A DNA stretch of 64,000 nucleotides from contig JAEZTL010000006.1 in assembly GCA_023421395.1 (NCBI GenBank), forward strand, positions 67,696 through 131,695, read 5' to 3'. The DNA comes from Bacillota bacterium. Lineage in GTDB: Bacteria > Bacillota > Clostridia > Christensenellales > Aristaeellaceae. The notes beneath the pieces are model-generated. The model was not told where the DNA came from. It worked only from the letters and a program-made list of their open reading frames with translations, and ran no database searches. This document shows positions 13,048 through 23,054 of the stretch, piece by piece. Within the stretch, counting starts at the first letter, position 1. Each line of letters opens with the position of its first letter. Made by a program: the position numbers and the translations under genes.

Positions 13048-14550
13048 ATGAAGGCAAAAAGAGACTGGCGCAAGGACATGGTGCGCTGGATCGCGCTGGG
13101 GCTGGTGGCGCTGATGGTGCTGGGCGTGCTGGTGGCCGCGATCTTCTCCTCCGCGCTGGCGGAGGGCAACGATTCCTGCGAGATGCAGCTGACGGTTCTG
13201 GAAGGGCTGGGCGCGGTCAGCGCCGTTCAGACGGTCGAGTACCGGAACCGGACGGACGGCCGCCTTGACCAGATCCTCTTCCAGCTGGCGGCCAACGCGC
13301 TGAGGCGCGAGACCACAGCCCCCTACGAGAGCGAAACCTTGATCGACGCCTATCCTGACGGCTTTGCCGCGGGGGGCGTCGAACTTCATTCCGTGCTGGT
13401 AAACGGCGAGAAGGCGGACTGGGGCATTCAAGGAACCGATGAGGCCACGCTGCGCGTTTCCTGCGACCTCGCGCCCGGAGAAACGAGCACCATCCGGTTT
13501 GACTACGAGCTGATCCTGCCGGAGGTCCTGGGGTCCGTCGGCACCGGCGCCATCGGCTGGCGGTTGGCGGGGTTCTATCCGCTGCCCGCCGTCTGGGATG
13601 GCGGTTTCGCCGTCGAGCGGGTCAGCCCGGTGGGGGAGAGCCTGATGGCAAACCCGATGGACTACCGTGCCACCATCAATCTGCCGGATACCTGGCAGGT
13701 GGCGGCGGGGGGCAGCGTGCGCTCGGAGCGCGCGGGCTCGTCGCGGCAGAACGTGACGGTGGGACTTTCAAACGCTCGTTTTTTCGCCCTTTCCCTCAGC
13801 CGCCGCTATACGGAAGCGGATGATCAGGCGTCCGCCGCCGGCGTGGCCGTCCGTTCCTTCGCCAATGACCGCGCCGCAGCGGCCCGGGCCGCCGACGCCG
13901 CGGCAAAGGCGGTGGACGTTTATTCCGAACTCTTCGGCGCCTACCCCTTCGAAAGCCTGACCGTCGCCCAGGGAGACCTGCCGGAAGGACTGGCGCAGTC
14001 CGCGATCATCATGCTGCCGGAGGCGCTGTACGCCTATGCCCGGCGGGATGAGCTGGAGTATCAGGTGGCACGCCTGACCGCGCGCGCGTGGTTTGGAGAA
14101 ACCGTGGGATCAAACCCCGCCGAAGAGCCTTGGCTGACGGAGTCGCTGGCCTCCTACGCGGCGCTTCTGTACTACGACCGCGTCTATGGCCATGAGCGGT
14201 ATCTCAGCGAATTGAACGCACGGGTCACGCCTTCGCTCCGGCTCACGATCCCCGGCGGCGTGACGGTGGACGGTGAGGCGCTGTCCTTCGGCACCGTCAG
14301 CGATTTTCAGGCGGTGGTACGGGGGCGCGGCGCGGCGGTACTGCACGAGCTCAGCGTGGTGCTGGGAGAGGACGCGCTCCTCGACGCGCTGAAATTGTAC
14401 GTGTCGCAAAACGCCGGGCGCATCGCCACCACGGCGGATTTCGCCGCCGCGCTCAGCCAGGCCTCCGGCCGGGACGCGGAAGGACTGCTCTTGGAGCTTC
14501 TCACGGGAATCGACGAGTACGTGGGCCAGGATCTGGACTGGTACGAATAG
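13048..14550 (+). CDS. Membrane-anchored or exported M1 peptidase homologue, catalytic site lost
   Basis: A 500-residue protein with an N-terminal hydrophobic segment (residues about 14-37, VRWIALGLVALMVLGVLVA) placing the rest outside the membrane. The fold order matches M1 aminopeptidases: beta-sandwich, then a catalytic-like domain ending WFG and WLTES. The zinc motif HEXXH-x18-E is replaced: R342, L343 and R346 stand where His, Glu and His should be, while E365 keeps exact spacing. The exopeptidase GxMEN motif is also gone (GLAQS). I infer a pseudo-enzyme with a binding or scaffold role. Confidence 0.7.
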   Translation: MKAKRDWRKDMVRWIALGLVALMVLGVLVAAIFSSALAEGNDSCEMQLTVLEGLGAVSAVQTVEYRNRTDGRLDQILFQLAANALRRETTAPYESETLIDAYPDGFAAGGVELHSVLVNGEKADWGIQGTDEATLRVSCDLAPGETSTIRFDYELILPEVLGSVGTGAIGWRLAGFYPLPAVWDGGFAVERVSPVGESLMANPMDYRATINLPDTWQVAAGGSVRSERAGSSRQNVTVGLSNARFFALSLSRRYTEADDQASAAGVAVRSFANDRAAAARAADAAAKAVDVYSELFGAYPFESLTVAQGDLPEGLAQSAIIMLPEALYAYARRDELEYQVARLTARAWFGETVGSNPAEEPWLTESLASYAALLYYDRVYGHERYLSELNARVTPSLRLTIPGGVTVDGEALSFGTVSDFQAVVRGRGAAVLHELSVVLGEDALLDALKLYVSQNAGRIATTADFAAALSQASGRDAEGLLLELLTGIDEYVGQDLDWYE

Positions 14551-14639
14551 CGCGCGGGTGGCTTTCGGGGTATACGGCGCGCCTTTTGCGCACGGATTCG
14601 GACAATTTGAACGAAAAGTGGTTATTTCCGCCTGATGAT

Positions 14640-14648
14640 TGGTATAAT
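14640..14648 (+). promoter_or_regulatory. Extended -10 promoter of the phasin-like gene
   Basis: TGG-TATAAT (TATAAT at 14643-14648), 48 bp before the start codon. No good -35 is seen at the right distance, so it is read as an extended -10 promoter. Confidence 0.5.
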
Positions 14649-14695
14649 AAGGTTGATCCGCGGCCGATACGGCCGCTGTCAGAGGAGTGAAGAAT

Positions 14696-15181
14696 ATGGC
14701 GGATGAGTTGCGCAAGGTTTTGATGGCGGGCGTTGGCGCCGTGGCCCACGCGGTGGAGAAGACGGCGGACGCGATCAGCGAGGCCACCAAGGGTGAAAAC
14801 CGCGAGCGCGTCAAGGCCGCGGTGGACGATCTGGCCAAGAAGGGCGAAAACGCCGTCGAGAAGGGCAAGGTTGTAGGCGGCGAGCTGATCGGCAAGATCG
14901 GCGATGCCTTCGCCGGGCTCAAGAACGTGGAAGTCGACGACATCAAGGCGCGCCTGAACGATCTGGCGGACGACGCGCTGGACGACCTTGAACACGCCAT
15001 CGGCGAGCTCAAGCGCTGGCGCGCGGGCCAGAAGCCCGAAGGCGGCGACGGCACCGGCATGCACCCCGAATCCGGCGACAAGCCGGAGGGCGCCGAGGCC
15101 CAGGCCGAAGCGGCGGCGGACAGCACCGTCACCCGAGAGGACGGGGAGGATTTGTCCGACGGCACGAAGCCGGAGGCGTAA
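14696..15181 (+). CDS. Phasin-like coiled-coil protein
   Basis: A 161-residue soluble protein. It starts MADELRKVLMAGVGAVAHAVEKT, like the short phasin-family proteins of clostridia (EEIKKxLLAGVGxVAxTxEK). A charged amphipathic helical middle follows (about residues 30-110), then an acidic, Gly/Pro/Glu-rich tail that is probably disordered. Phasin-family proteins coat granules or act as helical chaperone-like proteins; no polyhydroxyalkanoate gene is nearby, so the role is unknown. GAGGAG lies 8 nt before the ATG at 14696. Confidence 0.6.
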   Translation: MADELRKVLMAGVGAVAHAVEKTADAISEATKGENRERVKAAVDDLAKKGENAVEKGKVVGGELIGKIGDAFAGLKNVEVDDIKARLNDLADDALDDLEHAIGELKRWRAGQKPEGGDGTGMHPESGDKPEGAEAQAEAAADSTVTREDGEDLSDGTKPEA

Positions 15182-15293
15182 GCGTTCTGTCCATCGGGCG
15201 CCTTCGGAAGCGGCGCGTCCCAACCCGATGATAAGCCCCGTGAAGGTTTGTACCGGTCCGGGAACCGATGTAAGAAAGTGTTCCCCTTGTCAT

Positions 15294-15335
15294 GGACGCG
15301 CCGTAAATTCGCACGAATTTCCGGCGCGTCCTTTT
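15294..15335 (+). terminator. Intrinsic terminator after the phasin-like gene
   Basis: Arms GGACGCGCCG (15294-15303) and CGGCGCGTCC (15322-15331), extended internally by TAAATTCG/CGAATTT, are followed by TTTT. Confidence 0.8.
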
Positions 15336-15418
15336 CACCTTCCCGTCCGCCTCTCCCCGCCCTTTTCAGATGAGCCGGGGTATGCTATACTATCCGTAAC
15401 CGCATTGTGGAGGAGATT

Positions 15419-17428
<2,010 letters not shown>

Positions 17429-17496
17429 CCCCTGCATGAGGGCCAAGCCCCCCGGCATAGGCTGAAACGGCAGTCTGGCGACGGGAGGGGCAAGGC

Positions 17497-17748
17497 GTGA
17501 AGCAGTATATTGTGGAGCGCGTGCTGGCGGAGGCCGCCTATATCCTGGAGTATGGCGCGACGGTGCGCGCCTGCGCCACGGCGAAGGGCGTCAGCAAGAC
17601 GACGGTGCACAAGGACATGCGCACGAGGCTGCCGAGGGTCGACGCCCGGCTGTCCCGCAGCGTCGACTGGGTGCTCAGCATCAACCGCCAGCAGCGGCAC
17701 ATCCGCGGCGGGCTGGCGACCCGGCGAAAATACAAGTCATTGCGATAA
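17497..17748 (+). CDS. spoIIID: Sporulation transcriptional regulator SpoIIID
   Basis: An 83-residue DNA-binding protein matching SpoIIID, which acts in the mother cell with SigE/SigK during endospore formation. It has the conserved start (YIVERVLAEAAYILE), the helix-turn-helix with ATAKGVSKTTVHKDM, and the basic tail. The start is GTG with a GGGAGGGG SD. It is 16 bp before an MreB-like gene, the same order as spoIIID-mbl in Bacillus. Confidence 0.93.
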   Translation: MKQYIVERVLAEAAYILEYGATVRACATAKGVSKTTVHKDMRTRLPRVDARLSRSVDWVLSINRQQRHIRGGLATRRKYKSLR

Positions 17749-17763
17749 GCGAGGTCATTACCA

Positions 17764-18780
17764 ATGCAATGGAATGTCGCGCTGGATATCGGCGCGAGCG
17801 CCGTCCGGATGGCGGTGCGCGGGCACGGGGACATCTTTGCGGAGAGCGCCGCCGCGGCGACGCGGGATGGCGAGGCGAAGCCTTTTCTATTGGGCAACGA
17901 AGCGCTGCCGCTTCACGGGCGCGCCACGGGGCGCGTCCAGGTGGGCTTTCCGATGGACGCGGGCCAGGTGGCCGACGAGGCGGTGCTGCGCGCATGGGTG
18001 AACCACCTGATGCGGCAAGCGGCCCAGGCGGGCCGCGCCATGCGGCCCCGGGTGCTGATCGCCCGTTCGCCCGAAGCGCTCGGCTACACCATGAAGGCAC
18101 TGGTGGCGCTCGTCATGGAGGCCGGCGCCGCGGGCTGCAGCCTGATCCGCTCGGACCTGATGGCGGCGGTGGGCGCCGGCTGTGACCCGATGCGCCCCGA
18201 GGGTACGCTGGTGGGCGAATTGGGCGCGGGTTCCATGGCGGTGACGCTTTTTTCGATGGGCCGGGTGGTGGAGAGCCGGTCGCTGCCCTGGGGGATGCGC
18301 CGGGCCGATGAAATCATTACCACGAGACTTCGGAACGAGTACGCGCTGGAGACCGGTGCGCTGACCGCGGAGGAGCTCAAGCTGTCGCTCCTAAGCGCGC
18401 TGGGCGGCGCGAAGCTCTCCGTGGATGTGCGTGGACTGGATCTGAACCTGAGCCTCCCGCGCACCCGCAGTGTGGAGGCGGAAAAGCTGCACGCGGCGGT
18501 GAAGCCGGTGATCGACGACTTTTCCGCGCTGGTCCAGGCGGTGGTTCGCCGCGCGCCGACGGAGCTGGCCGCGGACCTCGCCGACCGCCCTATCGTGCTG
18601 ACCGGCGGCGGCGCGTCCCTCTTCGGGCTGGACAAGCTGATCGCGGAAGCCACGGGCCTCGGCGTCATGATCCCCGGCGATCCCGCGGGCTGCGTCGCCC
18701 GGGGGCTTGTTGCCGCGCTGGAGTCGCCCGGCCGCTTTGAGGCCGCCGCCGAGGCCAGCGCCACGCTGATGAAATCCTGA
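17764..18780 (+). CDS. Divergent MreB/Mbl-like actin-fold protein
   Basis: A 338-residue protein with the actin/Hsp70-type ATPase pattern: phosphate 1 motif VALDIGASAVR, phosphate 2-like LVGELGAGSMAVTLF, and adenosine motif IVLTGGGASLFGLDKL. The arrangement and the spoIIID neighbour point to the MreB/Mbl family, which guides cell-wall synthesis. The sequence is clearly diverged: it lacks the usual IAVDLGTAN start and several central blocks are rewritten. It may be a specialised paralogue active in sporulation, though that is inference. Confidence 0.7.
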   Translation: MQWNVALDIGASAVRMAVRGHGDIFAESAAAATRDGEAKPFLLGNEALPLHGRATGRVQVGFPMDAGQVADEAVLRAWVNHLMRQAAQAGRAMRPRVLIARSPEALGYTMKALVALVMEAGAAGCSLIRSDLMAAVGAGCDPMRPEGTLVGELGAGSMAVTLFSMGRVVESRSLPWGMRRADEIITTRLRNEYALETGALTAEELKLSLLSALGGAKLSVDVRGLDLNLSLPRTRSVEAEKLHAAVKPVIDDFSALVQAVVRRAPTELAADLADRPIVLTGGGASLFGLDKLIAEATGLGVMIPGDPAGCVARGLVAALESPGRFEAAAEASATLMKS

Positions 18781-18819
18781 TGCGATCATCCGCCCCAGGG
18801 CGGCTACAGGAGGTACCCC

Positions 18820-19881
18820 ATGAAAAAACTATCGGCACTCGTCCTTGCGCTGATCCTCGCCCTGCTGCCCATTCTGGCGCTGGCGCAGGATGCTGCTCCC
18901 TCCGAAGAAGGCGACGGCTGGACGGACGAATCCGCCGACAGCTGGACGGACGAGACCCCGGACGCGCGGGCGACGGCCCAGAGCGCGCTGCCGCTGGCGG
19001 CGCTGATCGCCCGATCCTTTACCCTGGGGGCGCAGCCCTTTGACGGCGCGCCGGACGATATGACCGCCTGGGCGCTTTCCTACGCGGCGCTGGAGCAGGG
19101 CGCGGTGGCCGCGCCGGAGACCGGCATTACGCTGGATGTGCTGAAGGCGGCCTACGCAGCGATCTTCTCCCAGGGAGAGTTGCCGGAAATGCCGGAGGAC
19201 TTCACGCTCCTCGCGCCGGAAGGGGACCTCTACCAGCCCACGTCGGATCCCGGCGACGCCGGATACGCGCCCTACCTGCTGGACGCCTCCGGCTCGGACG
19301 GCATCGTGGACGCCGAATACGCCGTGATGGCCACCAGCCCGGACGCCCCGGAGGATTTGACCGCGCTCGTCGCCGTCACGCTGACGCCGGACGAGTCGTC
19401 GCCCTTCGGCGCGACGGCATTGAGCGTCATTCCCATCACAGGCGCGCCCGCCATGACGCAGGCCGAGGCCACCGCGAATCTGAAGGAGTATAAGGGCATC
19501 ACCTACGCGGCGAAGAACGTGCTGGACGGCGACCTGACCACCTGCTGGTCCTATCCGAAGGAGGACGAGGGCGCGGTCATCACGCTGAAGGCGGACGAGC
19601 CCCAGGCCGTGCGCGGCATCCGGCTGACGCCCGCCTATGCCAAATCGAAAAAAATCGCGCTGGCCAACAACCGCGTCAAATCCTTCCGCGTGGCACTGTC
19701 CGACGGCGCGAGCTTCGACTTTGAGGTTTCGCCCGACCTGCCCGGTGATCTCTACGATCAGTACGCCTCCTTTGCCTTCGACGGCGTCCACGAGATCACC
19801 TGGGCCAGCGTCGAGGTGACGGAGGTCTACCCCGGCGGCCAGTACACCGACACCTGCATCAGCGAGATCGCGCTGTTTTAG
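18820..19881 (+). CDS. Secreted protein with C-terminal NADase-type/discoidin-like glycan-binding domain
   Basis: A 353-residue exported protein: signal peptide MKKLSALVLALILALLPILA with cleavage after ALA, and no lipobox. An acidic linker (EEGDGWTDESADSWTDE) follows, then a helical middle domain and, from about residue 215, a beta-rich domain with NVLDGDLTTCWSYP and GIRLTPAYAKS. That is the pattern of NADase-type glycan-binding/F5-8C modules. A wall- or polysaccharide-attached role is inferred. An AGGAGG SD lies 10 nt before the ATG. Confidence 0.65.
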   Translation: MKKLSALVLALILALLPILALAQDAAPSEEGDGWTDESADSWTDETPDARATAQSALPLAALIARSFTLGAQPFDGAPDDMTAWALSYAALEQGAVAAPETGITLDVLKAAYAAIFSQGELPEMPEDFTLLAPEGDLYQPTSDPGDAGYAPYLLDASGSDGIVDAEYAVMATSPDAPEDLTALVAVTLTPDESSPFGATALSVIPITGAPAMTQAEATANLKEYKGITYAAKNVLDGDLTTCWSYPKEDEGAVITLKADEPQAVRGIRLTPAYAKSKKIALANNRVKSFRVALSDGASFDFEVSPDLPGDLYDQYASFAFDGVHEITWASVEVTEVYPGGQYTDTCISEIALF

Positions 19882-19955
19882 AAATTACCATCATGGACGG
19901 GAGCGCCGCGGGGAACCCCCGGGCGCTCCCGCGCTTGCATCGGGAGGCGCGCGGC

Positions 19956-20978
19956 ATGCCCTTTTACATCGTCCGGGAAGACATCACCCGAATGCGGGTG
20001 GACGCCGTGGTCAACGCGGCCAATCCGCTCCTTCAGATGGGCGGCGGCGTGTGCGGCGCGATCTTCCGCGCCGCGGGAGAAGAGAAAATGCGGCGGGCCT
20101 GCGAGGAAATCGGCGGCTGCGAAACCGGCCGCGCGGTGATCACCCCGGGGTTCAAACTGCCCGCGAAATATGTGATCCACACACCCGGCCCCCGCTGGGA
20201 GGGCGGCAAAGCGGGCGAGGAGCCGCTGCTTCGCGCCAGCTACCAAAGCGCCCTCCGGCTGGCGGCGGAATACGGCTGCCGGTCCGTCGCCTTTCCGCTG
20301 ATCTCCTCCGGCATCTACGGCTATCCGAAGGCCGAGGCGCTATGGGTGGCCGCCGGAGCGGTCCGGGATTTCCTCCGGGATGAGGACATGGACGTATACC
20401 TCGCCGTGCTCGACCGGGAGGAGGTGGACACGGATGGGCGACTGATGGGCGCGGTGGACGCCTACGTCGGCCGGCACTACGCGGGCGAGCGGGCGGAGGC
20501 GTTCCGCCGGTTCGAGGACACGGACTGCTTCGCCCCCTGTGCCGGAGCGCCGCAGCAGGATGTGGATGCGTGCACGGCGAGGAGGGCGGCGCCCTCCGCG
20601 GCCCCGGCCCTCGCCCCGGACGATCCCTTTGACCGGCTGGACGAGCCCTTCTCCCGGTCGCTTCTGAAGCTGATCGACCAAAAGGGCAAAACCGACGCCG
20701 AGGTCTACAAACGCGCCAACATCGACCGCAGGCTGTTTTCCAAGATCCGCACGAAACCGGGCTACATGCCCGGGAAGCGCACCGTGCTGGCGCTGGCGGT
20801 GGCGCTGGAGCTGAACCTGACCGAAACCCGGAGCCTTCTGGAGCGGGCGGGCTTCGCGCTGTCCCGCAGCCAGAAGCTGGACGTGATCGTCGAGTTCTTC
20901 ATCGAAAACCGCCGCTACGACATCTTTGAGATCAACGAGGTGCTGTTCCGCTACGATCAGCCGCTGCTGGGCTCGTAA
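19956..20978 (+). CDS. Macro-domain protein fused to a C-terminal HTH-like domain
   Basis: A 340-residue cytoplasmic protein. Residues 1 to about 170 form a macro domain with VVNAANPLLQMGGGVCGA, VIHTPGP and FPLISSGIYGYP, the ADP-ribose binding and hydrolase-type loops. A Pro/Ala-rich linker follows. Residues from about 225 form a helical domain (LLKLIDQKGKTDAEVYKRAN, LALAVALELNLTET) that looks like a winged or XRE-type HTH. The ATG at 19956 has GGGAGG 8 nt upstream. A vWA gene follows 78 bp later. Substrate and DNA target are unknown. Confidence 0.75.
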   Translation: MPFYIVREDITRMRVDAVVNAANPLLQMGGGVCGAIFRAAGEEKMRRACEEIGGCETGRAVITPGFKLPAKYVIHTPGPRWEGGKAGEEPLLRASYQSALRLAAEYGCRSVAFPLISSGIYGYPKAEALWVAAGAVRDFLRDEDMDVYLAVLDREEVDTDGRLMGAVDAYVGRHYAGERAEAFRRFEDTDCFAPCAGAPQQDVDACTARRAAPSAAPALAPDDPFDRLDEPFSRSLLKLIDQKGKTDAEVYKRANIDRRLFSKIRTKPGYMPGKRTVLALAVALELNLTETRSLLERAGFALSRSQKLDVIVEFFIENRRYDIFEINEVLFRYDQPLLGS

Positions 20979-21056
20979 ATGTCGCCCGCCGGGCGACCGC
21001 GCCGCCGCCGGGAAATGGTATTCTCCATTCAGAAACGGCGAATGGAGGAAAACATC

Positions 21057-21722
21057 ATGCGAAACGAGCTTTCGGAACTGGCGTTCATTCTGGACAGGAG
21101 CGGCTCCATGGCGGGGCTGGAATCGGACACCATCGGCGGCTTCAACGCGTTTCTCGAGAAGCAAAAGGCGTTGCCCGGCGAGGCGCGGCTGACCACGGTG
21201 CTCTTCAACCACCGGGACGAGCTGCTGCACGACCGGCTGGATATCCGGGGGGTGGGCCCCCTCACCGCGAAGGAATACTCGGCGGGCGGCTCCACGGCGC
21301 TGTACGACGCGGTGGGGCACACCATCCAGAAAATTGAAAATGCCCAGGCCCGCGCGACGGAAGCCTACCGCGCCGGCAGGGTGCTGGTGGTAATCACCAC
21401 CGACGGCTTCGAAAACGCCAGCAGGGCGTACTCGGCGGCACGGGTCCGGGCCATGATCGAGCGGCAGAAGGAAGCGGGCTGGGAGTTCCTGTTCCTGGGC
21501 GCCAACATCGACGCGCAGGAGGCCGCCGGGCATATCGGCATCGCGCCCGACCGCGCGCAGGAATACTGCTGGGACGCCGAGGGCACGCGGCTGAACTTTC
21601 AGGCCGTCTCGGCGGCGGCCGCGGACTTTCGCGCCACGGGCGCGCTGCCCGGCGACTGGTGCGGCGAAATTCAGGCGGACTTCGCGCGCCGACGCGGCGC
21701 GAAACGCAATAAGGACACATGA
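21057..21722 (+). CDS. von Willebrand factor A domain protein (TerY-like)
   Basis: A 221-residue soluble protein that is almost only a vWA domain. The metal-ion-dependent adhesion site starts at ILDRSGSM (DxSxS), continues with a threonine in STALYDA and an aspartate in ITTDGFEN. A short basic tail ends it. Intracellular vWA proteins of this type act as protein-interaction or chaperone-like partners. It follows the macro-HTH gene and precedes an SGNH hydrolase gene by 18 bp. GGAGGA lies 8 nt before the ATG. Confidence 0.8.
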   Translation: MRNELSELAFILDRSGSMAGLESDTIGGFNAFLEKQKALPGEARLTTVLFNHRDELLHDRLDIRGVGPLTAKEYSAGGSTALYDAVGHTIQKIENAQARATEAYRAGRVLVVITTDGFENASRAYSAARVRAMIERQKEAGWEFLFLGANIDAQEAAGHIGIAPDRAQEYCWDAEGTRLNFQAVSAAAADFRATGALPGDWCGEIQADFARRRGAKRNKDT

Positions 21723-21740
21723 TACGAAGGGGATATGGGC

Positions 21741-22889
21741 ATGACGGACCGGGCGCTACTTCTCTCCTGGCGGGTGATGACTCCCTGCAGCACGGTGGTT
21801 TCCAGCTTCTACGGGGCGGAATTTTCCGTTCCACGCACCGCCACCTTCCGGGCCTACCTCGAGGGCGCGCCGGGCCCGGGCGTTTATCGGTTCTGGACGC
21901 GCAACCTGCGGGAGACGACGCGGGGCGAGGGCGGCTTCCGCCTCGCGGACCAGCCCGGAGGCTTCTGGCGCGTGGAGGAGGCATGCATCGCCGACGGCGG
22001 TGTTCGACGGGACGGCGCGATCCACGGAAAGAGCGTGCCGGTGTATTTTGACGGCGGGCGCTCGAAGGACGTGACGCCGGGCGAGGCGTTTTTCAGCGAC
22101 GAGGCGGAGATCGATCTGGCGCCCGGCCACGATCTGGCCTTTACCTGGACGGTCACGAATCTCTCCGGCGAGCCCGCCATCCCCTGCGCCAACGAGTCCA
22201 TCCTGGCGGCCTACATGAGGCCCGGCGGCGGCGCTTCCGATCCATCCCCGGACGGCTTCGCCATCGATTTCAACGGCTGCTGCGCGTTGCCGGGGCTGTT
22301 TTTGCGCCGCGCGCCCTCCGAAAAAATCTTCGCCTTCCTGGGCGATTCCATCACGCAGGGATATGGCACCGGCGAGGGACGGGACATGTTCTGGGCGGCG
22401 CAGGTGGCGAGGCGGCTGCCCGGCGGCTGGAACGCGCTGAATCTGGGCAGCGGTTGGGCGCGGGCCTACGACGCGGCGTCCGACGGCAGCGCGTGGCTCG
22501 CCCGCGCCGTGGCGGCGGACGAAGCGACCGTGTGCCTGGGCGTCAACGACATCGGCACCTGCGGGCGGAGCGCCGCGGAGATTACCGCGGACCTCGGCCA
22601 AATTGTGCGCTTGCTCAAAAAGGCGAACCCCGGCATGCGCGTATGGCTGTTCACGCTGCCACCCTTCGACTTTGAGGGCGCGCAGCTCGAGGTCTGGCGC
22701 GAGGTCAACGACTGGATCCGCGCCGGGAGCGTCCCGGGTGCGGCGGTGTTTGACACCGTGCCCGTGCTGGGCCGCGACGCGCCGGAGGCGCACAAAGTCC
22801 GCGAAGAATACCGCTTCGCCCTCAACCCGCACCCCAACGCCCGCGCCGGCGAGGCGCTCGCCCGGGCGTTTCTCGCGCGGCGCGGGTGA
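21741..22889 (+). CDS. SGNH/GDSL-type esterase with N-terminal beta domain
   Basis: A 382-residue enzyme without a signal peptide. The first about 190 residues are a beta-rich accessory domain. From about residue 195 the SGNH hydrolase begins: block I FLGDSITQGYG with the nucleophile serine, a glycine in LNLGSG, block III CLGVNDIG with the asparagine, and a late histidine in LNPHPNARA. This family removes acyl groups from sugars or lipids, and the two-domain form resembles CE2/CE3-type carbohydrate esterases. The ATG at 21741 is 8 nt after AAGGGG. Confidence 0.8.
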   Translation: MTDRALLLSWRVMTPCSTVVSSFYGAEFSVPRTATFRAYLEGAPGPGVYRFWTRNLRETTRGEGGFRLADQPGGFWRVEEACIADGGVRRDGAIHGKSVPVYFDGGRSKDVTPGEAFFSDEAEIDLAPGHDLAFTWTVTNLSGEPAIPCANESILAAYMRPGGGASDPSPDGFAIDFNGCCALPGLFLRRAPSEKIFAFLGDSITQGYGTGEGRDMFWAAQVARRLPGGWNALNLGSGWARAYDAASDGSAWLARAVAADEATVCLGVNDIGTCGRSAAEITADLGQIVRLLKKANPGMRVWLFTLPPFDFEGAQLEVWREVNDWIRAGSVPGAAVFDTVPVLGRDAPEAHKVREEYRFALNPHPNARAGEALARAFLARRG

Positions 22890-22945
22890 GGGGGGCGCCC
22901 GGGCCGCACGTGCTCTTTGGTTGTGCAAAATAACATTTGCTTTTC

Positions 22946-22974
22946 TTGACAGCGGCGCGGCGCGGCATTATAAT
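22946..22974 (+). promoter_or_regulatory. Consensus promoter of glnN
   Basis: TTGACA (22946-22951) and TATAAT (22969-22974) with a 17-bp spacer. The 75-nt leader that follows holds a GCAGCG-aagg-CGCTGC hairpin (22985-23000). I see no match to the glutamine riboswitch. Confidence 0.85.
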
Positions 22975-23054
22975 GATCCCATCAGCAGCGAAGGCGCTGC
23001 GGAGCCCTTTTTGTGGGCCCCGCGGTGCCTTTCAATCTTTAGGGGGTTGGATCA

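Noticed and set aside
22975..23054. Possible glutamine riboswitch in the glnN leader
   Set aside because: Only a 6-bp hairpin is present; the conserved glnA-motif sequences are not seen.
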